A stretch of 64,000 nucleotides of DNA from an uncultured Raoultella sp. (GCA_900759445.1 CAAEVH010000048.1:124001-188000); one strand, 5' to 3'. Shown: positions 29,280 to 39,987, numbered from the stretch's first letter. Made by a program: numbers and translations. The notes: generated by a model not told the origin, from the letters alone.

Positions 29280-29283
29280 TGTC

Positions 29284-30477
29284 TTACGCTTCGACCAGCG
29301 CCTGGGCGCAGGCCCAGGCGGAAGACCATGCCCACTGGAAGTTGTACCCCCCCAGCCAGCCGGTCACATCCATCACTTCACCGATAAAATAGAGCCCCGG
29401 CACCTTGCGAGCTTCCATGGTCCGCGACGACAGTTCGTGCGTATCGACGCCGCCGAGGGTCACTTCCGCCGTACGGTAGCCTTCGGTGCCGTTGGGCTGC
29501 ACGCGCCAGGCGGTCAGCGTCTCCACCAGCATTTCCTGCTCGCGCACGTTGAGCTGTTTTAGCGTGACGTCCGGAATTTGCCCCAGCTGCTGCAGGCACT
29601 CCACCAGCCGCTTCGGCAGCTGCATGGCGAGGGTGTTTTTCAGGCTTTGATTCGGATGTTCGCTACGCTGCTCGTTAAGGAACTCATCAAGATGGCAATC
29701 AGGCAGCAGGTTGATGGTGACAAACTCGCCCGGCTGCCAGTAGCTGGAAATCTGCAGCACCGCCGGCCCGGAGAGCCCGCGGTGGGTAAACAGCAGATTC
29801 TCGCGGAACAGCGTGCCGTCCTGTGCGGTAATGGTTGATGGCACCGAAACGCCCGAGAGCACCTGCAACTGCTCAAGCAGCGGTTTATGCAGCGTAAAGG
29901 GCACCAGGCCCGCACGGGTCGGCAGCACCTTGAGACCAAACTGCTCGGCAAGTTTATAGCCAAACGGCGACGCCCCCAGCCCGGGCATCGACAGGCCGCC
30001 GGAGGCGACCACCAGTTTTTTCGCCGCCACCTCGTCGCCATTAAGTTGCAGTCTGTAGCCTTCATCATCGCGTTCGACGCTGATAATTTCGCTACGCAGG
30101 CGAATTTGCACGCCGCCCTTTTCACATTCCGCCAGCAGCAGGTTGACGATTTGCTCAGCGGAATCATCACAAAACAGCTGGCCGAGGGTCTTCTCATGCC
30201 AGGCAATGCCGTGTTTGCCCACCAGTTCGATAAAATCCCATTGGCTATAACGCGCCAGCGCAGATTTGCAAAAATGCGGGTTCAGGCTGAGATACGCTGC
30301 CGGCTCAATATACATATTGGTAAAGTTGCAGCGGCCGCCGCCGGACATCAGGATTTTACGGCCTGGCTTTTTGCCATTATCCAGCAACAGCACGCGCAGC
30401 CCCGCCTGGCCCGCCTGCGCTGCACAAAACATTCCCGCCGCTCCGGCGCCAATTACAATGGCATCAAACCTTTCCAC
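29284..30477 (-). CDS. yhiN: HI0933-family flavoprotein YhiN
   Basis: A 397-residue FAD-dependent protein. The N-terminal dinucleotide-binding motif is VIGAGAAGMFCAAQAG, followed by LMSGGGRCNFTN. The C terminus has YFIGEVMDVTGWLGGYNFQWAWSSA, which identifies the HI0933/YhiN family. The substrate is not known. It is divergent from pitA, as in E. coli. Confidence 0.9.
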   Translation of the reverse strand: MERFDAIVIGAGAAGMFCAAQAGQAGLRVLLLDNGKKPGRKILMSGGGRCNFTNMYIEPAAYLSLNPHFCKSALARYSQWDFIELVGKHGIAWHEKTLGQLFCDDSAEQIVNLLLAECEKGGVQIRLRSEIISVERDDEGYRLQLNGDEVAAKKLVVASGGLSMPGLGASPFGYKLAEQFGLKVLPTRAGLVPFTLHKPLLEQLQVLSGVSVPSTITAQDGTLFRENLLFTHRGLSGPAVLQISSYWQPGEFVTINLLPDCHLDEFLNEQRSEHPNQSLKNTLAMQLPKRLVECLQQLGQIPDVTLKQLNVREQEMLVETLTAWRVQPNGTEGYRTAEVTLGGVDTHELSSRTMEARKVPGLYFIGEVMDVTGWLGGYNFQWAWSSAWACAQALVEA

Positions 30478-30707
30478 GCAACTTTCCTCATATCCCGATT
30501 GTCGGGAATTGTAAATTTTTCACGCTGGTCGCACCAGCACGAAAATCGATGTATTCATGTACATCATTGAAAGATATAGGATTACTCTCAAGCAGGTAAA
30601 ATCCAGACAGGAAGAAAATCAAAAAAAGTCTATATTTCACTTTGCCCGCGCCGCTAAAGTCACTGATAATGCGCCGCGTTCATGTCCTCAAAATGGCGTA
30701 ACGTCCT

Positions 30708-32207
30708 ATGCTACATTTATTTGCCGGTCTGGATTTACATACCGGGCTATTACTATTGCTTGCTTTAGCTTTCGTGCTGTTTTACGAAGCGATTAACGGT
30801 TTTCATGATACCGCAAACGCTGTTGCTACTGTGATTTACACACGCGCAATGCGGTCACAACTTGCTGTTGCGATGGCGGCCCTCTTCAACTTCTTCGGCG
30901 TTCTGTTGGGTGGTCTCAGCGTCGCTTATGCCATCGTGCATATGCTGCCGACCGACCTGCTGCTTAACATGGGTTCCGCACATGGCCTCGCCATGGTGTT
31001 TTCTATGCTGCTGGCAGCGATTATCTGGAACCTCGGTACCTGGTATTTTGGCCTCCCGGCCTCCAGTTCGCACACGTTGATCGGCGCTATCATCGGTATT
31101 GGTTTAACCAATGCGCTGATGACCGGCACGTCCGTGGTCGATGCGTTGAATATCCCGAAAGTCATCGGTATTTTTGGCTCACTTATCATCTCACCGATTG
31201 TCGGTCTGGTGGTTGCTGGCGGCCTGATTTTCATTTTGCGTCGTTACTGGAGCGGTACCAAAAAACGTGCCCGTATTCACCTGACGCCTGCAGAACGTGA
31301 AAAGAAAGACGGTAAGAAAAAGCCGCCATTCTGGACCCGTATTGCTCTGATTCTGTCCGCCATTGGCGTATCGTTCTCACACGGTGCGAACGACGGCCAG
31401 AAAGGCATTGGTCTGGTCATGCTGGTGCTGATCGGCGTGGCGCCGGCAGGTTTCGTGGTTAACATGAATGCCTCCGGCTATGAGATAACCCGGACCCGCG
31501 ATGCGGTGAACAACGTGGAAACCTTCTTCGAACAGCGCCCTGAGCTGTTGAAAAAGGCCACCGGCGTTGATCAGCTGATTCCGTCTCCGGAGGCCGGGAC
31601 GGCCGCCAGCGGCGGCGAGTTCCATTGCCATCCGGCGAATACCATCAACGCACTGAATCGCGTGAAGACGGCGCTGACCGGTATTGAAAGCTATGACTCG
31701 CTCTCCATTGATCAGCGTAGTCAGCTGCGTCGCATCATGCTGTGCATTTCCGACACGACCGATAAAGTCGCGAAGTTGCCGGAAGTGAATGCTGACGATC
31801 AGCGCCTGCTGAAGAAACTGAAAACCGATATGCTGAGCACCATCGAGTACGCGCCAATCTGGATCATTATGGCCGTGGCGCTGGCGCTGGGTATCGGCAC
31901 CATGATCGGCTGGCGTCGCGTGGCGACCACTATCGGCGAGAAGATCGGTAAGAAAGGTATGACCTACGCGCAAGGTATGTCAGCCCAGATGACCGCTGCG
32001 GTTTCGATTGGTCTGGCGAGTTACACCGGTATGCCGGTTTCCACCACCCACGTGCTCTCCTCCTCCGTAGCGGGGACGATGCTCGTCGATGGCGGCGGCC
32101 TGCAGAGAAAGACCGTCACCAGTATTCTGATGGCGTGGGTGCTGACCTTGCCGGCAGCGATTCTGTTGTCAGGCGGACTGTACTGGATAGCCCTCAAGCT
32201 TATCTAA
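30708..32207 (+). CDS. pitA: Low-affinity inorganic phosphate transporter
   Basis: A 499-residue PiT-family metal-phosphate/H+ symporter, near identical to E. coli PitA. The duplicated signature is present as [11 protein letters not shown] (residues about 30-40) and [11 protein letters not shown] (about 222-232), with about ten membrane helices. It imports phosphate as neutral complexes with Mg2+, Ca2+ or Zn2+. It is transcribed alone, with a strong terminator after it. Confidence 0.96.
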   Translation: MLHLFAGLDLHTGLLLLLALAFVLFYEAINGFHDTANAVATVIYTRAMRSQLAVAMAALFNFFGVLLGGLSVAYAIVHMLPTDLLLNMGSAHGLAMVFSMLLAAIIWNLGTWYFGLPASSSHTLIGAIIGIGLTNALMTGTSVVDALNIPKVIGIFGSLIISPIVGLVVAGGLIFILRRYWSGTKKRARIHLTPAEREKKDGKKKPPFWTRIALILSAIGVSFSHGANDGQKGIGLVMLVLIGVAPAGFVVNMNASGYEITRTRDAVNNVETFFEQRPELLKKATGVDQLIPSPEAGTAASGGEFHCHPANTINALNRVKTALTGIESYDSLSIDQRSQLRRIMLCISDTTDKVAKLPEVNADDQRLLKKLKTDMLSTIEYAPIWIIMAVALALGIGTMIGWRRVATTIGEKIGKKGMTYAQGMSAQMTAAVSIGLASYTGMPVSTTHVLSSSVAGTMLVDGGGLQRKTVTSILMAWVLTLPAAILLSGGLYWIALKLI

Positions 32208-32240
32208 GTCCGGTTATTAGCGCTGAGCGAGCAAACATAA

Positions 32241-32269
32241 ACGGGTCAGGAAACTGGCCCGTTTTTTTT
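32241..32269 (+). terminator. Rho-independent terminator of pitA
   Basis: ACGGGTCAG-GAAA-CTGGCCCGT is followed by eight T residues. It has a 9-bp stem with a GNRA-like loop and lies 33 bases after the pitA stop. Confidence 0.9.
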
Positions 32270-32282
32270 ACCTGACATCCGG

Positions 32283-32618
32283 CTAGTGCCAGATCAGTAA
32301 CGCGATCAGACTCACCACCACCAGACCGCACAGGGCGCTGGTCAGAATAAACTGCCGCCGTACCCGCTCGCAGCGACGAATAAACTCCTCATCGTGATGA
32401 TCGCGATAACGTTGGGCATAGATATACCACACCAGGCGCACCTGTTTGCCCGGCTGCCCATGCGAAGTAAAAAAGCCTCCGCCATCAACATATTGATAAA
32501 GCAAGGGATCGCAACCACGTAGCACAACCAATAATGCACGCAATGATGAGAAGTAGCGTGCCATATTCACCACACAAACGATACACAGGGCCCAAAACAG
32601 CGCAATAGTGCTGATCAT
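32283..32618 (-). CDS. uspB: Universal stress protein B
   Basis: A 111-residue inner membrane protein with a helix at each end (residues about 3-21 and 90-108), almost identical to E. coli UspB. ATG at 32618 matches the E. coli start; an in-frame ATG 11 codons upstream gives an arginine-rich tail unlike the family. In E. coli it is sigma-S dependent and affects stationary-phase ethanol resistance. It is divergent from uspA. Confidence 0.93.
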   Translation of the reverse strand: MISTIALFWALCIVCVVNMARYFSSLRALLVVLRGCDPLLYQYVDGGGFFTSHGQPGKQVRLVWYIYAQRYRDHHDEEFIRRCERVRRQFILTSALCGLVVVSLIALLIWH

Positions 32619-32997
32619 ACGTCCTCCCCGGCGACCCGCCCTCGGAGACATCTCCGGAGCTAGCGCTTCCCAATACCCAACCCAACATACAATACGAGAG
32701 TGCGATTCCGATCACGTTTATTTATCCGATCGGCTCATTAAATAGTGTAGGAGATCAGTCAATTTTTTTACCACAAGGTTAATCGTTATCAATACGTAAG
32801 ATGAATATATTTGTTTAACTTTTGGTGAACCAGGTGCATTGACGGAGCGCGAGGGGCGCTATAAGGTAGAAATATCTTCTACAATTAAGTCCTTAAAGGG
32901 CTGAACCCCCGCGGATTAGCACGCAGGACGCGGGCGAAGCGGCAGCACCAGCTGTCTGGTCCAATGGTCATCGACAACTTATGGAAGGAGTAACACT
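32619..32997. other. Divergent uspB-uspA control region
   Basis: A non-coding stretch of 379 bases. It holds the candidate uspA promoter (32839-32865) and a 5' leader of about 125 bases before uspA. The uspB side is A/T-rich and should contain its promoter, but I could not place a convincing sigma-S -10. Small open frames here look non-coding. Confidence 0.6.
32839..32865 (+). promoter_or_regulatory. Candidate uspA promoter
   Basis: TTGACG (32839-32844) and TATAAG (32860-32865) are separated by 15 bases. Both hexamers are good sigma-70 matches, but the spacer is shorter than the usual 17. The resulting leader would be about 125 nucleotides. Confidence 0.5.
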
Positions 32998-33435
32998 ATG
33001 GCTTACAAACATATTCTTATTGCAGTAGACCTCTCCCCGGAAAGCAAAGTTCTGGTAGAGAAAGCCGTTTCTATGGCGCGTCCTTATAATGCCAAAGTCT
33101 CTCTGATTCACGTGGATGTTAATTACTCCGACCTGTACACCGGTCTGATCGATGTCAATCTGGGCGATATGCAGAAACGTATTTCCGAAGAGACGCACCA
33201 CGCGCTGAGCGAGCTGTCCACCAATGCGGGCTACCCCATTACCGAAACCCTGAGCGGCAGCGGCGATCTCGGCCAGGTGCTGGTTGATGCGATTAAAAAA
33301 TACGATATGGACCTGGTGGTCTGCGGTCACCATCAGGATTTCTGGAGCAAGCTGATGTCTTCCGCACGTCAGCTCATCAACACCGTTCACGTCGATATGC
33401 TGATTGTGCCGCTGCGCGATGAAGAAGACGAATAA
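32998..33435 (+). CDS. uspA: Universal stress protein A
   Basis: A 145-residue cytoplasmic stress protein, nearly identical to E. coli UspA. It starts [16 protein letters not shown] and ends VPLRDEEDE. It forms dimers and accumulates on growth arrest of many kinds. A clear GGAG ribosome site precedes ATG at 32998. Confidence 0.97.
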   Translation: MAYKHILIAVDLSPESKVLVEKAVSMARPYNAKVSLIHVDVNYSDLYTGLIDVNLGDMQKRISEETHHALSELSTNAGYPITETLSGSGDLGQVLVDAIKKYDMDLVVCGHHQDFWSKLMSSARQLINTVHVDMLIVPLRDEEDE

Positions 33436-33467
33436 CCGTTCGCGCGGTTAACTATCAGAATGCCAGC

Positions 33468-33496
33468 GCCCGCCTTTGCGGGCGTTGTTGTTTTTC
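33468..33496 (+). terminator. Rho-independent terminator of uspA
   Basis: CGCCCGC-CTTT-GCGGGCG followed by TTGTTGTTTTT, 32 bases after the uspA stop. Confidence 0.9.
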
Positions 33497-33755
33497 ACGA
33501 AGGGCATATTTGCCCGCGCCCCTTGCCTGCCTCCATTGGCCGATTCAAATATTACTTACCCACCTTTACTACCAGGATATCAAACCTAATATTTATTATT
33601 GATTAGTGTGATCAACCAGTTATTAGAAAAATAATCTATATAATAATCTACCGTCAAAGCCAATAGCCGCATCATTGCGCTTCACCATACTTTTTCAGCG
33701 CGTTCTGGCATACGCGTTCATACTTTTTTGGGATTGCACTACAAGGCGAAGGAAT
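33497..33755 (+). promoter_or_regulatory. dtpB upstream region
   Basis: An A/T-rich stretch with a TATAAT-like -10 at 33639-33644; a -35 is not clear. A TGTGATCA motif near 33608 resembles half of a CRP site only. No coding sequence is seen. Confidence 0.4.
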
Positions 33756-35228
33756 ATGAAAACTACTGCACCTACGGGGCTGTTGCAGCAACCTCGTCCG
33801 TTCTTCATGATTTTTTTTGTGGAATTATGGGAGCGATTTGGTTATTACGGCGTTCAGGGGATCCTGGCGGTCTTTTTTGTTAAACAACTTGGATTTTCTC
33901 AGGAACAAGCGTTTATTACCTTTGGCGCCTTTGCCGCGCTGGTTTACGGGCTGATCTCCATCGGCGGCTATGTTGGCGACCACCTGCTCGGCACCAAACG
34001 CACGCTGGTTCTTGGAGCCGTGGTGCTGGCGCTGGGCTACTTCATGACCGGGCTGTCGCTGCTTAAACCGGACCTGATTTTTATCGCCCTCGGGACGATT
34101 GCCGTCGGGAACGGGCTATTTAAAGCCAATCCCGCCAGCCTGCTGTCAAAGTGCTATCCCCCCAAAGATGCTCGTCTCGATGGCGCATTCACCCTGTTTT
34201 ATATGTCGATTAATATCGGCTCGCTGCTGTCGCTCTCTCTGGCGCCGGTGATCGCGGAAAAATTTGGCTATGCCGTGACCTATAACCTGTGCGGCGCGGG
34301 GCTGATTATCGCCCTGCTGGTCTATTTCGCCTGCCGCGGGATGGTGAAAGATATCGGGTCGGAGCCGGACCATCGGCCGCTTATTGTGCGCAACCTGCTG
34401 TACGTGCTGGTCGGTACGGTGGCGATGGTGTTCCTTTGCGCCTGGCTGATGCATAACGTCAAAATCGCTAACCTGGTGCTGATTGTCCTCTCTATCATCG
34501 TCATTATTTTCTTCTTTCGCGAGGCCTTCAGGCTGGATAAAACCGGGCGCAACAAAATGTTTGTCGCCTTTATCCTGATGCTGGAAGCGGTGCTGTTCTA
34601 CATTCTGTACGCGCAGATGCCGACCTCGCTGAACTTCTTCGCCATCAATAACGTTCACCACGATATCCTCGGCATGACCATTAACCCGGTCAGCTTCCAG
34701 GCACTGAACCCGTTCTGGGTGGTGGTGGCCAGTCCGGTGCTGGCGGCGATTTATACCCGCCTTGGCAACAAAGGCAAAGATCTCACCATGCCGATGAAAT
34801 TTACCCTCGGCATGTTTTTATGTTCGCTGGGCTTCCTGACCGCCGCCGCCGCGGGAATCTGGTTTGCCGATGCACAGGGGCTGACGTCGCCGTGGTTTAT
34901 CGTGCTGGTTTATCTGTTCCAGAGTCTGGGGGAGCTGCTGATCAGCGCATTGGGGCTGGCGATGGTCGCCGCGCTGGTGCCACAGCATCTGATGGGCTTT
35001 ATTCTGGGAATGTGGTTTCTGACTCAGGCGGCGGCCTTCCTGATGGGCGGATACGTCGCCACTTTCACCGCCGTGCCGGAAAATATCACCGACCCGCTGC
35101 AAACTCTGCCGGTTTATACCAGCGTGTTTAGCAAAATTGGCCTGGTGACGCTGGGTGTAACCATGGTGATGGCGCTGCTGGTACCGTGGCTCAACAGGAT
35201 GATTAACACGCCGTCGAGCGACAAATAA
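33756..35228 (+). CDS. dtpB: Dipeptide/tripeptide permease B
   Basis: A 490-residue proton-coupled peptide transporter (POT/PTR family) with about 14 membrane helices. The family signature [19 protein letters not shown] lies at residues about 22-40, and [13 protein letters not shown] is the second. It takes up di- and tripeptides. ATG at 33756 is preceded by GAAGGA and matches the E. coli N terminus; an upstream in-frame ATG would add 27 untypical residues. Confidence 0.94.
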   Translation: MKTTAPTGLLQQPRPFFMIFFVELWERFGYYGVQGILAVFFVKQLGFSQEQAFITFGAFAALVYGLISIGGYVGDHLLGTKRTLVLGAVVLALGYFMTGLSLLKPDLIFIALGTIAVGNGLFKANPASLLSKCYPPKDARLDGAFTLFYMSINIGSLLSLSLAPVIAEKFGYAVTYNLCGAGLIIALLVYFACRGMVKDIGSEPDHRPLIVRNLLYVLVGTVAMVFLCAWLMHNVKIANLVLIVLSIIVIIFFFREAFRLDKTGRNKMFVAFILMLEAVLFYILYAQMPTSLNFFAINNVHHDILGMTINPVSFQALNPFWVVVASPVLAAIYTRLGNKGKDLTMPMKFTLGMFLCSLGFLTAAAAGIWFADAQGLTSPWFIVLVYLFQSLGELLISALGLAMVAALVPQHLMGFILGMWFLTQAAAFLMGGYVATFTAVPENITDPLQTLPVYTSVFSKIGLVTLGVTMVMALLVPWLNRMINTPSSDK

Positions 35229-35238
35229 CAACCTGTTT

Positions 35239-35275
35239 CACCTCAGCGGCTGGCGCCGCTGGGGTGTTCCTTTCC
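35239..35275 (+). terminator. Probable terminator of dtpB
   Basis: A 12-bp stem, CACCTCAGCGGC with GCCGCTGGGGTG, with a TGGC loop, followed by TTCCTTTCC. It starts 11 bases after the dtpB stop. The T-tract is interrupted, so termination may be partial. Confidence 0.6.
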
Positions 35276-35340
35276 GCGCGGCAATCCAGTCTCGCACTTC
35301 AATGACAAACTCGTCCGGCGCTTCAGGTCGTTGGACATAC

Positions 35341-35374
35341 ATCCCGGATAAGGCTTGCGGCTGCGATCCGGGAT
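35341..35374. repeat. REP-like inverted repeat
   Basis: ATCCCGGAT at 35341-35349 and ATCCGGGAT at 35366-35374 form a perfect 9-bp stem around a 16-base loop. It lies between convergent dtpB and rsmJ, the usual place for repetitive extragenic palindromes, which contain similar TTATCCGG cores. Confidence 0.55.
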
Positions 35375-35393
35375 AGTCCGCAGCAGTGAAACG

Positions 35394-36146
35394 CTACTCG
35401 GGCGTCCCGGCGTAAATATCGAAGCGGTGTCCTTTGGTGACCACAGCGTTCGGCGTGGTGACATCCGCCAGCGGCGGGGCGTAATCCGGACGTTTCACCA
35501 CCACCCGTTTGGTCGCCAGATGACGCGCGGGTTCCAGCAGGCCGTCGGCATCCAGATCCGGCCCCACCAGCGACTGAAACACGCGCATCTCTTTCTTTAC
35601 CAGCGCACTTTTCTGCTTATGCGGGAACATCGGGTCAAGATAGACCACCTGCGGACGCGGCGTAATGTCCGTCAGCGCCGTCAGGCTGGAGGCGTGAATC
35701 AGCTGCAAACGCTGCCGAAGCCACGGGCCGATTTCCGGGTCGGCGTAGCCGCGAGCCAGCCCATCATCAAGCAGGGCCGCCACTACCGGGTTACGTTCCA
35801 GCATGCGCACACGGCAACCCACCGAGGCCAGCACGAAGGCATCGCGCCCCAGCCCTGCCGTCGCATCCACCACATCCGGCACGTAGTCGCCTTTGACGCC
35901 AACCGCTTTCGCCACCGCCTCGCCGCGACCGCCGCCAAATTTACGTCGGTGGGCCATCGCCCCGCCGACGAAATCAACGAAGATCCCGCCGAGCTTCGGC
36001 TCGTCGCGCTTACGCAGCTCCAGATGTTCGCGGGTCATCACCAGCGCCATCGGATTGTCATCGTCCTGCGTCAGGCCCCAGCGAGCGGCAAGAACAGATA
36101 AGGCGCCGTCTCCGGCGCCCGTTTCATCAATTAAGCAGATTTTCAC
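35394..36146 (-). CDS. rsmJ: 16S rRNA (guanine-1516-N2)-methyltransferase
   Basis: A 250-residue SAM-dependent methyltransferase. It has the cofactor motif [15 protein letters not shown] near residue 105 and the catalytic [11 protein letters not shown] near 175. It modifies G1516 of 16S rRNA. The GTG at 36146 (giving MKICLIDET) fits the E. coli start; another GTG two codons upstream at 36152 is possible. It lies downstream of prlC on the same strand with a 130-base gap. Confidence 0.92.
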   Translation of the reverse strand: MKICLIDETGAGDGALSVLAARWGLTQDDDNPMALVMTREHLELRKRDEPKLGGIFVDFVGGAMAHRRKFGGGRGEAVAKAVGVKGDYVPDVVDATAGLGRDAFVLASVGCRVRMLERNPVVAALLDDGLARGYADPEIGPWLRQRLQLIHASSLTALTDITPRPQVVYLDPMFPHKQKSALVKKEMRVFQSLVGPDLDADGLLEPARHLATKRVVVKRPDYAPPLADVTTPNAVVTKGHRFDIYAGTPE

Positions 36147-36279
36147 GTCCACTTTACCCTAAAGAATTCGCGTTGCCTCAAGACAACAAAAGAACCAATC
36201 CCTGGCCACGTACAGAGAGTATGCGGCCAGGGTGAGTGAGTGCAGTTGCCAAAGAGGCAGCCTGAAGAATGACGGGAAA

Positions 36280-38322
36280 TTAGCCCTTAATCCCGTAATG
36301 CTCCAGCATCGCGTCGAGCTGCGGTTCGCGCCCGCGGAAGCGTTTGAACAGCACCATCGGCTCTTCAGAACCACCGCGGCTCAGAATGTTATCGAGGAAC
36401 GACTGGCCGGTTTCACGATTGAAAATCCCCTCTTCTTCAAAGCGCGAGAAGGCATCCGCCGCCAGGACATCGGCCCACAGATAGCTGTAGTAGCCTGCCG
36501 CATAGCCCCCGGCAAAAATATGGCTGAAGGCATGTGGGAAGCGCCCCCAGGACGGCCCAGGCACCACGGCGACCTGCTTTTTGATTTCCGCCAGCGTTTC
36601 GAGGATTTTCGCCCCTTGCTCCGGTTTGTACTCCGCATGCAGACGGAAGTCGAACAGGCCGAACTCCAGCTGACGCAGAATGAATAACGCGGCCTGATAG
36701 TTTTTCGCCGCCAGCATTTTTTCCAGCAGCTCCTGCGGCAGCGGTTCACCGGTTTCATAGTGGCCGGAGATAAACGCCAGCGCTTCCGGCTCCCAGCACC
36801 AGTTTTCCATAAACTGGCTCGGCAGCTCGACCGCATCCCACGGCACCCCGCTGATGCCGGAGACGCCGGCGGTATCGATACGGGTCAACATATGGTGCAG
36901 ACCGTGACCAAATTCGTGGAACAGCGTGATCACTTCATCATGGGTAAACAGCGCCGGTTTGCCGTTCACCGGGCGGTTAAAGTTGCAGGTCAGGTAGGCA
37001 ACCGGCTTTTGCAGCGAACCGTCAAGCTTGCGCATCTGCCCGACGCAGTCGTCCATCCACGCTCCGCCGCGTTTATGCTCGCGAGCATACAGATCGAGAT
37101 AGAAGCTGCCGCGCAGTTCGTGGTTCTCATCATACAGTTCAAAGAAACGCACTTCCGGGTGCCAGACGTCCACATCGGTGCGCTCTTTGGCGGTAATCCC
37201 GTAAATGCGGTTCACCACTTCAAACAGGCCGTTAACGGCTTTGTTTTCCGGGAAGTAAGGGCGCAGCTGCTCATCGCTGATGCTGTAGAGATGCTGCTTC
37301 TGTTTTTCACTGTAGTAAGCGATATCCCACGGCTGCAGCTCGTCGACGCCGAACGCCGCTTTTGCGAAGGCGCGCAGCTGAGCCAGCTCTTTCTCACCCT
37401 GCGGACGAGCGCGTTTCGCCAGGTCGGTCAGGAAGTCGAGCACCTGCTGCGGGTTCTCCGCCATTTTGGTCGACAGCGATTTGGCGGCATAGCTGTCAAA
37501 GCCCAGCAGCTGGGCCAGCTCGTGGCGCAGCGCGAGAATTTCCGCCATCACCGGGCTGTTGTCCCATTTGCCGGCATTCGGCCCCTGGTCTGACGCGCGG
37601 GTGGAGTAGGCGCGATACAGCTCTTCACGCAGCGCCTGGTTGTCGCAGTAGGTCATCACCGGCAGATAGCTCGGAATGTCCAACGTCAGCAGATAACCTT
37701 CCTGCTCTTTCGCCTGAGCCTGAGCCTGGGCTGCCGCCAGCGCGCTTTCTGGCATCCCGGACAGCTCAGCGACGTCGGTCACCAGCTTGCTCCAGCCCAT
37801 GGTGGCGTCGAGCACGTTGTTGCTGTACTGGTTGCCGAGCTCAGACAGGCGTGCGGCAATTTCGCCGTAGCGTTTCTGCTGCTCTTTCGCCAGGCCGATC
37901 CCCGACAGTTCAAAATCGCGCAGCGCGTTATCCACCGCTTTTTTCTGCGCGGTATTCAGCGTGGCGTAATGGTCGCCGTCACGCAGATCGCGATACGCTT
38001 GATACAACCCTTCATGTTGACCTACCCAGGTGCTGTATTCCGACAACAGCGGCAGCGTTTGTTCATAGGCTTCACGCAGCTCAGGGCTGTTCTTGACCGA
38101 GTTCAGATGGCTGACCGGCGAGAAGATGCGTCCCAGCACATCATCCACTTCAGCCAGCGGCTGGCAGAGCGTTTCCCAGCTGTATGGCGCGCCTTGTGCG
38201 ACCACGCTTTCTACCGCGGCCCGACAGTCGGCCAGCGCTTTGGTCACCGCAGGGACGACGTGTTCCGGCTTGATCGCAGAAAAAGGCGGCAATGAAAAAG
38301 GCGTCAATAATGGATTGGTCAT
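36280..38322 (-). CDS. prlC: Oligopeptidase A
   Basis: A 680-residue cytoplasmic zinc metallopeptidase of family M3. The active site HEFGH lies in TLFHEFGHGLHHM near residue 470, with a third ligand glutamate further on. It degrades signal peptides and short oligopeptides. The upstream region contains a strong sigma-32 promoter, in line with heat-shock control in E. coli. rsmJ follows on the same strand. Confidence 0.95.
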   Translation of the reverse strand: MTNPLLTPFSLPPFSAIKPEHVVPAVTKALADCRAAVESVVAQGAPYSWETLCQPLAEVDDVLGRIFSPVSHLNSVKNSPELREAYEQTLPLLSEYSTWVGQHEGLYQAYRDLRDGDHYATLNTAQKKAVDNALRDFELSGIGLAKEQQKRYGEIAARLSELGNQYSNNVLDATMGWSKLVTDVAELSGMPESALAAAQAQAQAKEQEGYLLTLDIPSYLPVMTYCDNQALREELYRAYSTRASDQGPNAGKWDNSPVMAEILALRHELAQLLGFDSYAAKSLSTKMAENPQQVLDFLTDLAKRARPQGEKELAQLRAFAKAAFGVDELQPWDIAYYSEKQKQHLYSISDEQLRPYFPENKAVNGLFEVVNRIYGITAKERTDVDVWHPEVRFFELYDENHELRGSFYLDLYAREHKRGGAWMDDCVGQMRKLDGSLQKPVAYLTCNFNRPVNGKPALFTHDEVITLFHEFGHGLHHMLTRIDTAGVSGISGVPWDAVELPSQFMENWCWEPEALAFISGHYETGEPLPQELLEKMLAAKNYQAALFILRQLEFGLFDFRLHAEYKPEQGAKILETLAEIKKQVAVVPGPSWGRFPHAFSHIFAGGYAAGYYSYLWADVLAADAFSRFEEEGIFNRETGQSFLDNILSRGGSEEPMVLFKRFRGREPQLDAMLEHYGIKG

Positions 38323-38715
38323 ATGCGCAGTCCTGTTGAAAAGGGTGAATGAAGCGCGCGTTCCGGCGCTTTAGCATGAGATCTAGAATGGGGGATCGTG
38401 ACGGGAATTTCAATGTCACACCGTGCCAGGCGCCGGGTATTGCTGCAATAAGTCGGCATTATTGGCGCAGGCAGTTTGCACCCGGCCAGCGCGGAGCAAC
38501 CGGAGCGGACACGTAGCAGGTGAAGAGTTGATTTGCTTCGCTTCGCCCCCTCTTCGGGCCGCCAGGGGGCATTCAAACATAAATCGTTGTGGGCGTCGCC
38601 CCGCTTCAAAATGACAAGCAAAACAGCGCTGCGCTCAGTGCTGGTCTGACTCGCGCCGGTTTTCCCCGGCTATGTGGGCCGGGGACATTGTCATCCTGCA
38701 AACCGGGGAGCTGGA
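38323..38715. other. Intergenic region prlC / PAP2 phosphatase
   Basis: A non-coding stretch of 393 bases. Apart from the sigma-32 promoter it holds several GC-rich inverted repeats: CCCCCT...AGGGGG near 38537-38566 and CCCCGGC...GCCGGGG near 38664-38686. These may end phosphatase transcription, but neither has a T-run. No convincing coding frame was seen. Confidence 0.5.
38388..38413 (-). promoter_or_regulatory. Sigma-32 heat-shock promoter of prlC
   Basis: Read on the minus strand, TTGAAA (38408-38413) is followed after 14 bases by CCCCAT (38388-38393). Both blocks match the sigma-32 consensus and the spacing is in the 11-15 range. It lies 66 bases upstream of the prlC start. Confidence 0.8.
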
Positions 38716-39987
38716 TTAATGTGCTTTCTGCGCCATCTGATATGCCGCCGGCAGATTCACCCGCTGCCAGAACTGCTGGTCGGCGGTCTCGCCCGACAGC
38801 GGATAACCTGCCGGAAGCGCGGTTTTCACCATCAGCGCCCGGCGCTGGGCGGCGGACAGATGCGGCAGAGCGGTCTCCAGCAGAACCTCTGCGCCTTCCG
38901 GCACCGTCAGAGCTGATTTCTCCCCCTTCTGCTGGGGCAGGTTGTAGGTCATGGTGAACGCGTAAAATGCGTTCATCGCCGGGTCGCGGTACGGGTCATC
39001 TTTTCCGGCCGGCTTCGCGCACTCGGCCAGTGAGGTCGCGCACTCTTTTTCCAGCGCCGTCCGCAGCTGATCGCGCGCTTCATTGAACAGCGCACGATAC
39101 TTCGCGTCGTTGAGGTAATGCGCGACATTACGCTGCGCCACCATCCGCGAACCCATCACATCCAGCGGGTAATGTACGCCAAGCACGATGCGGGAATAGC
39201 CGTAGCGCGCGCCGCGGGTCACCAGCGCATCAAAGCGCTCCGGGATCATTTCCGCCATCAGCAGCGCATCGGTGTAGCCGGTGTTGGTGTGTCCGCTGGG
39301 GAAGGAACCTCCGTCGGCGGTGTAAGGCTGGTTGTCCTTTATCACCACATCGTCCGGCACCAGATGAATGGTATTGCCCTGGATCAGGAACGGGCGCGGA
39401 TTGTTATAATGCTTTTTCGCCGCCCCCGTACTGACTTCACTGGCCTTAATCAGCGCCGCCGCTTTACCCAGCTCACCTTTGTCGTAGGCCGTGAGGAAGG
39501 CTTTGCCGAGCCGTGGACCCAGCGCATCGCTGAGGAAATAGAGATAGCTAATCCCTTCCGCATCCGCCAGCGCCTGATGGCGGGTCGCCTGCGTCGCATC
39601 GCGATTAATTGCGGTCACCGTAGCCAGGTTATCCTTCACCACCGAATCCGGGAGCGTGCTGAAGGCGGCAAGCAGCGCGATACCCGCCTGCTGATTCGCT
39701 TTCTCCTGGAAATCGTAGCCGCTGGCCTTCAGCCAGGCCTTATCCGCCTGGGTTTTATTCTGTTTTGCGTGCGCGAGCTGACCGCGGGTGAGCGTGGCGG
39801 CATCGCCCTTCAGCGCAGCGCGCAGCTGCGCCAGCGCCTGACCTTCAAGATCGTCAAACGCCGGGCTGGCCGCCGCTGGCGTCACGCTACCGGCGATCGC
39901 TGCCGCTTGGTTCAGCGGAACCTCTTTCGCCAGAGCCGGCAGCGCCAGGATCAACGCTGAGGTCAGGAGTGTGATTTGCAATTTCAT
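38716..39987 (-). CDS. Secreted PAP2-family acid phosphatase
   Basis: A 423-residue exported protein with a signal peptide (MKLQITLLTSALILALPALA). The full phosphatase signature is present: KKHYNNPRP (K-x6-RP) near residue 197, PSGHTN near 230 and SR-x5-H-x3-D (SRIVLGVHYPLD) near 267. It should hydrolyse phosphomonoesters in the periplasm. At 423 residues it is much longer than the roughly 250-residue class A enzymes PhoN/PhoC, with extra helical sequence before and after the core. It sits between prlC and rlmJ, where E. coli has no gene. Confidence 0.82.
   Translation of the reverse strand: MKLQITLLTSALILALPALAKEVPLNQAAAIAGSVTPAAASPAFDDLEGQALAQLRAALKGDAATLTRGQLAHAKQNKTQADKAWLKASGYDFQEKANQQAGIALLAAFSTLPDSVVKDNLATVTAINRDATQATRHQALADAEGISYLYFLSDALGPRLGKAFLTAYDKGELGKAAALIKASEVSTGAAKKHYNNPRPFLIQGNTIHLVPDDVVIKDNQPYTADGGSFPSGHTNTGYTDALLMAEMIPERFDALVTRGARYGYSRIVLGVHYPLDVMGSRMVAQRNVAHYLNDAKYRALFNEARDQLRTALEKECATSLAECAKPAGKDDPYRDPAMNAFYAFTMTYNLPQQKGEKSALTVPEGAEVLLETALPHLSAAQRRALMVKTALPAGYPLSGETADQQFWQRVNLPAAYQMAQKAH

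Noticed and set aside
38323..38715. Small open frames between prlC and the phosphatase gene
   Set aside because: No ribosome sites, atypical composition and overlap with the sigma-32 promoter and GC hairpins.
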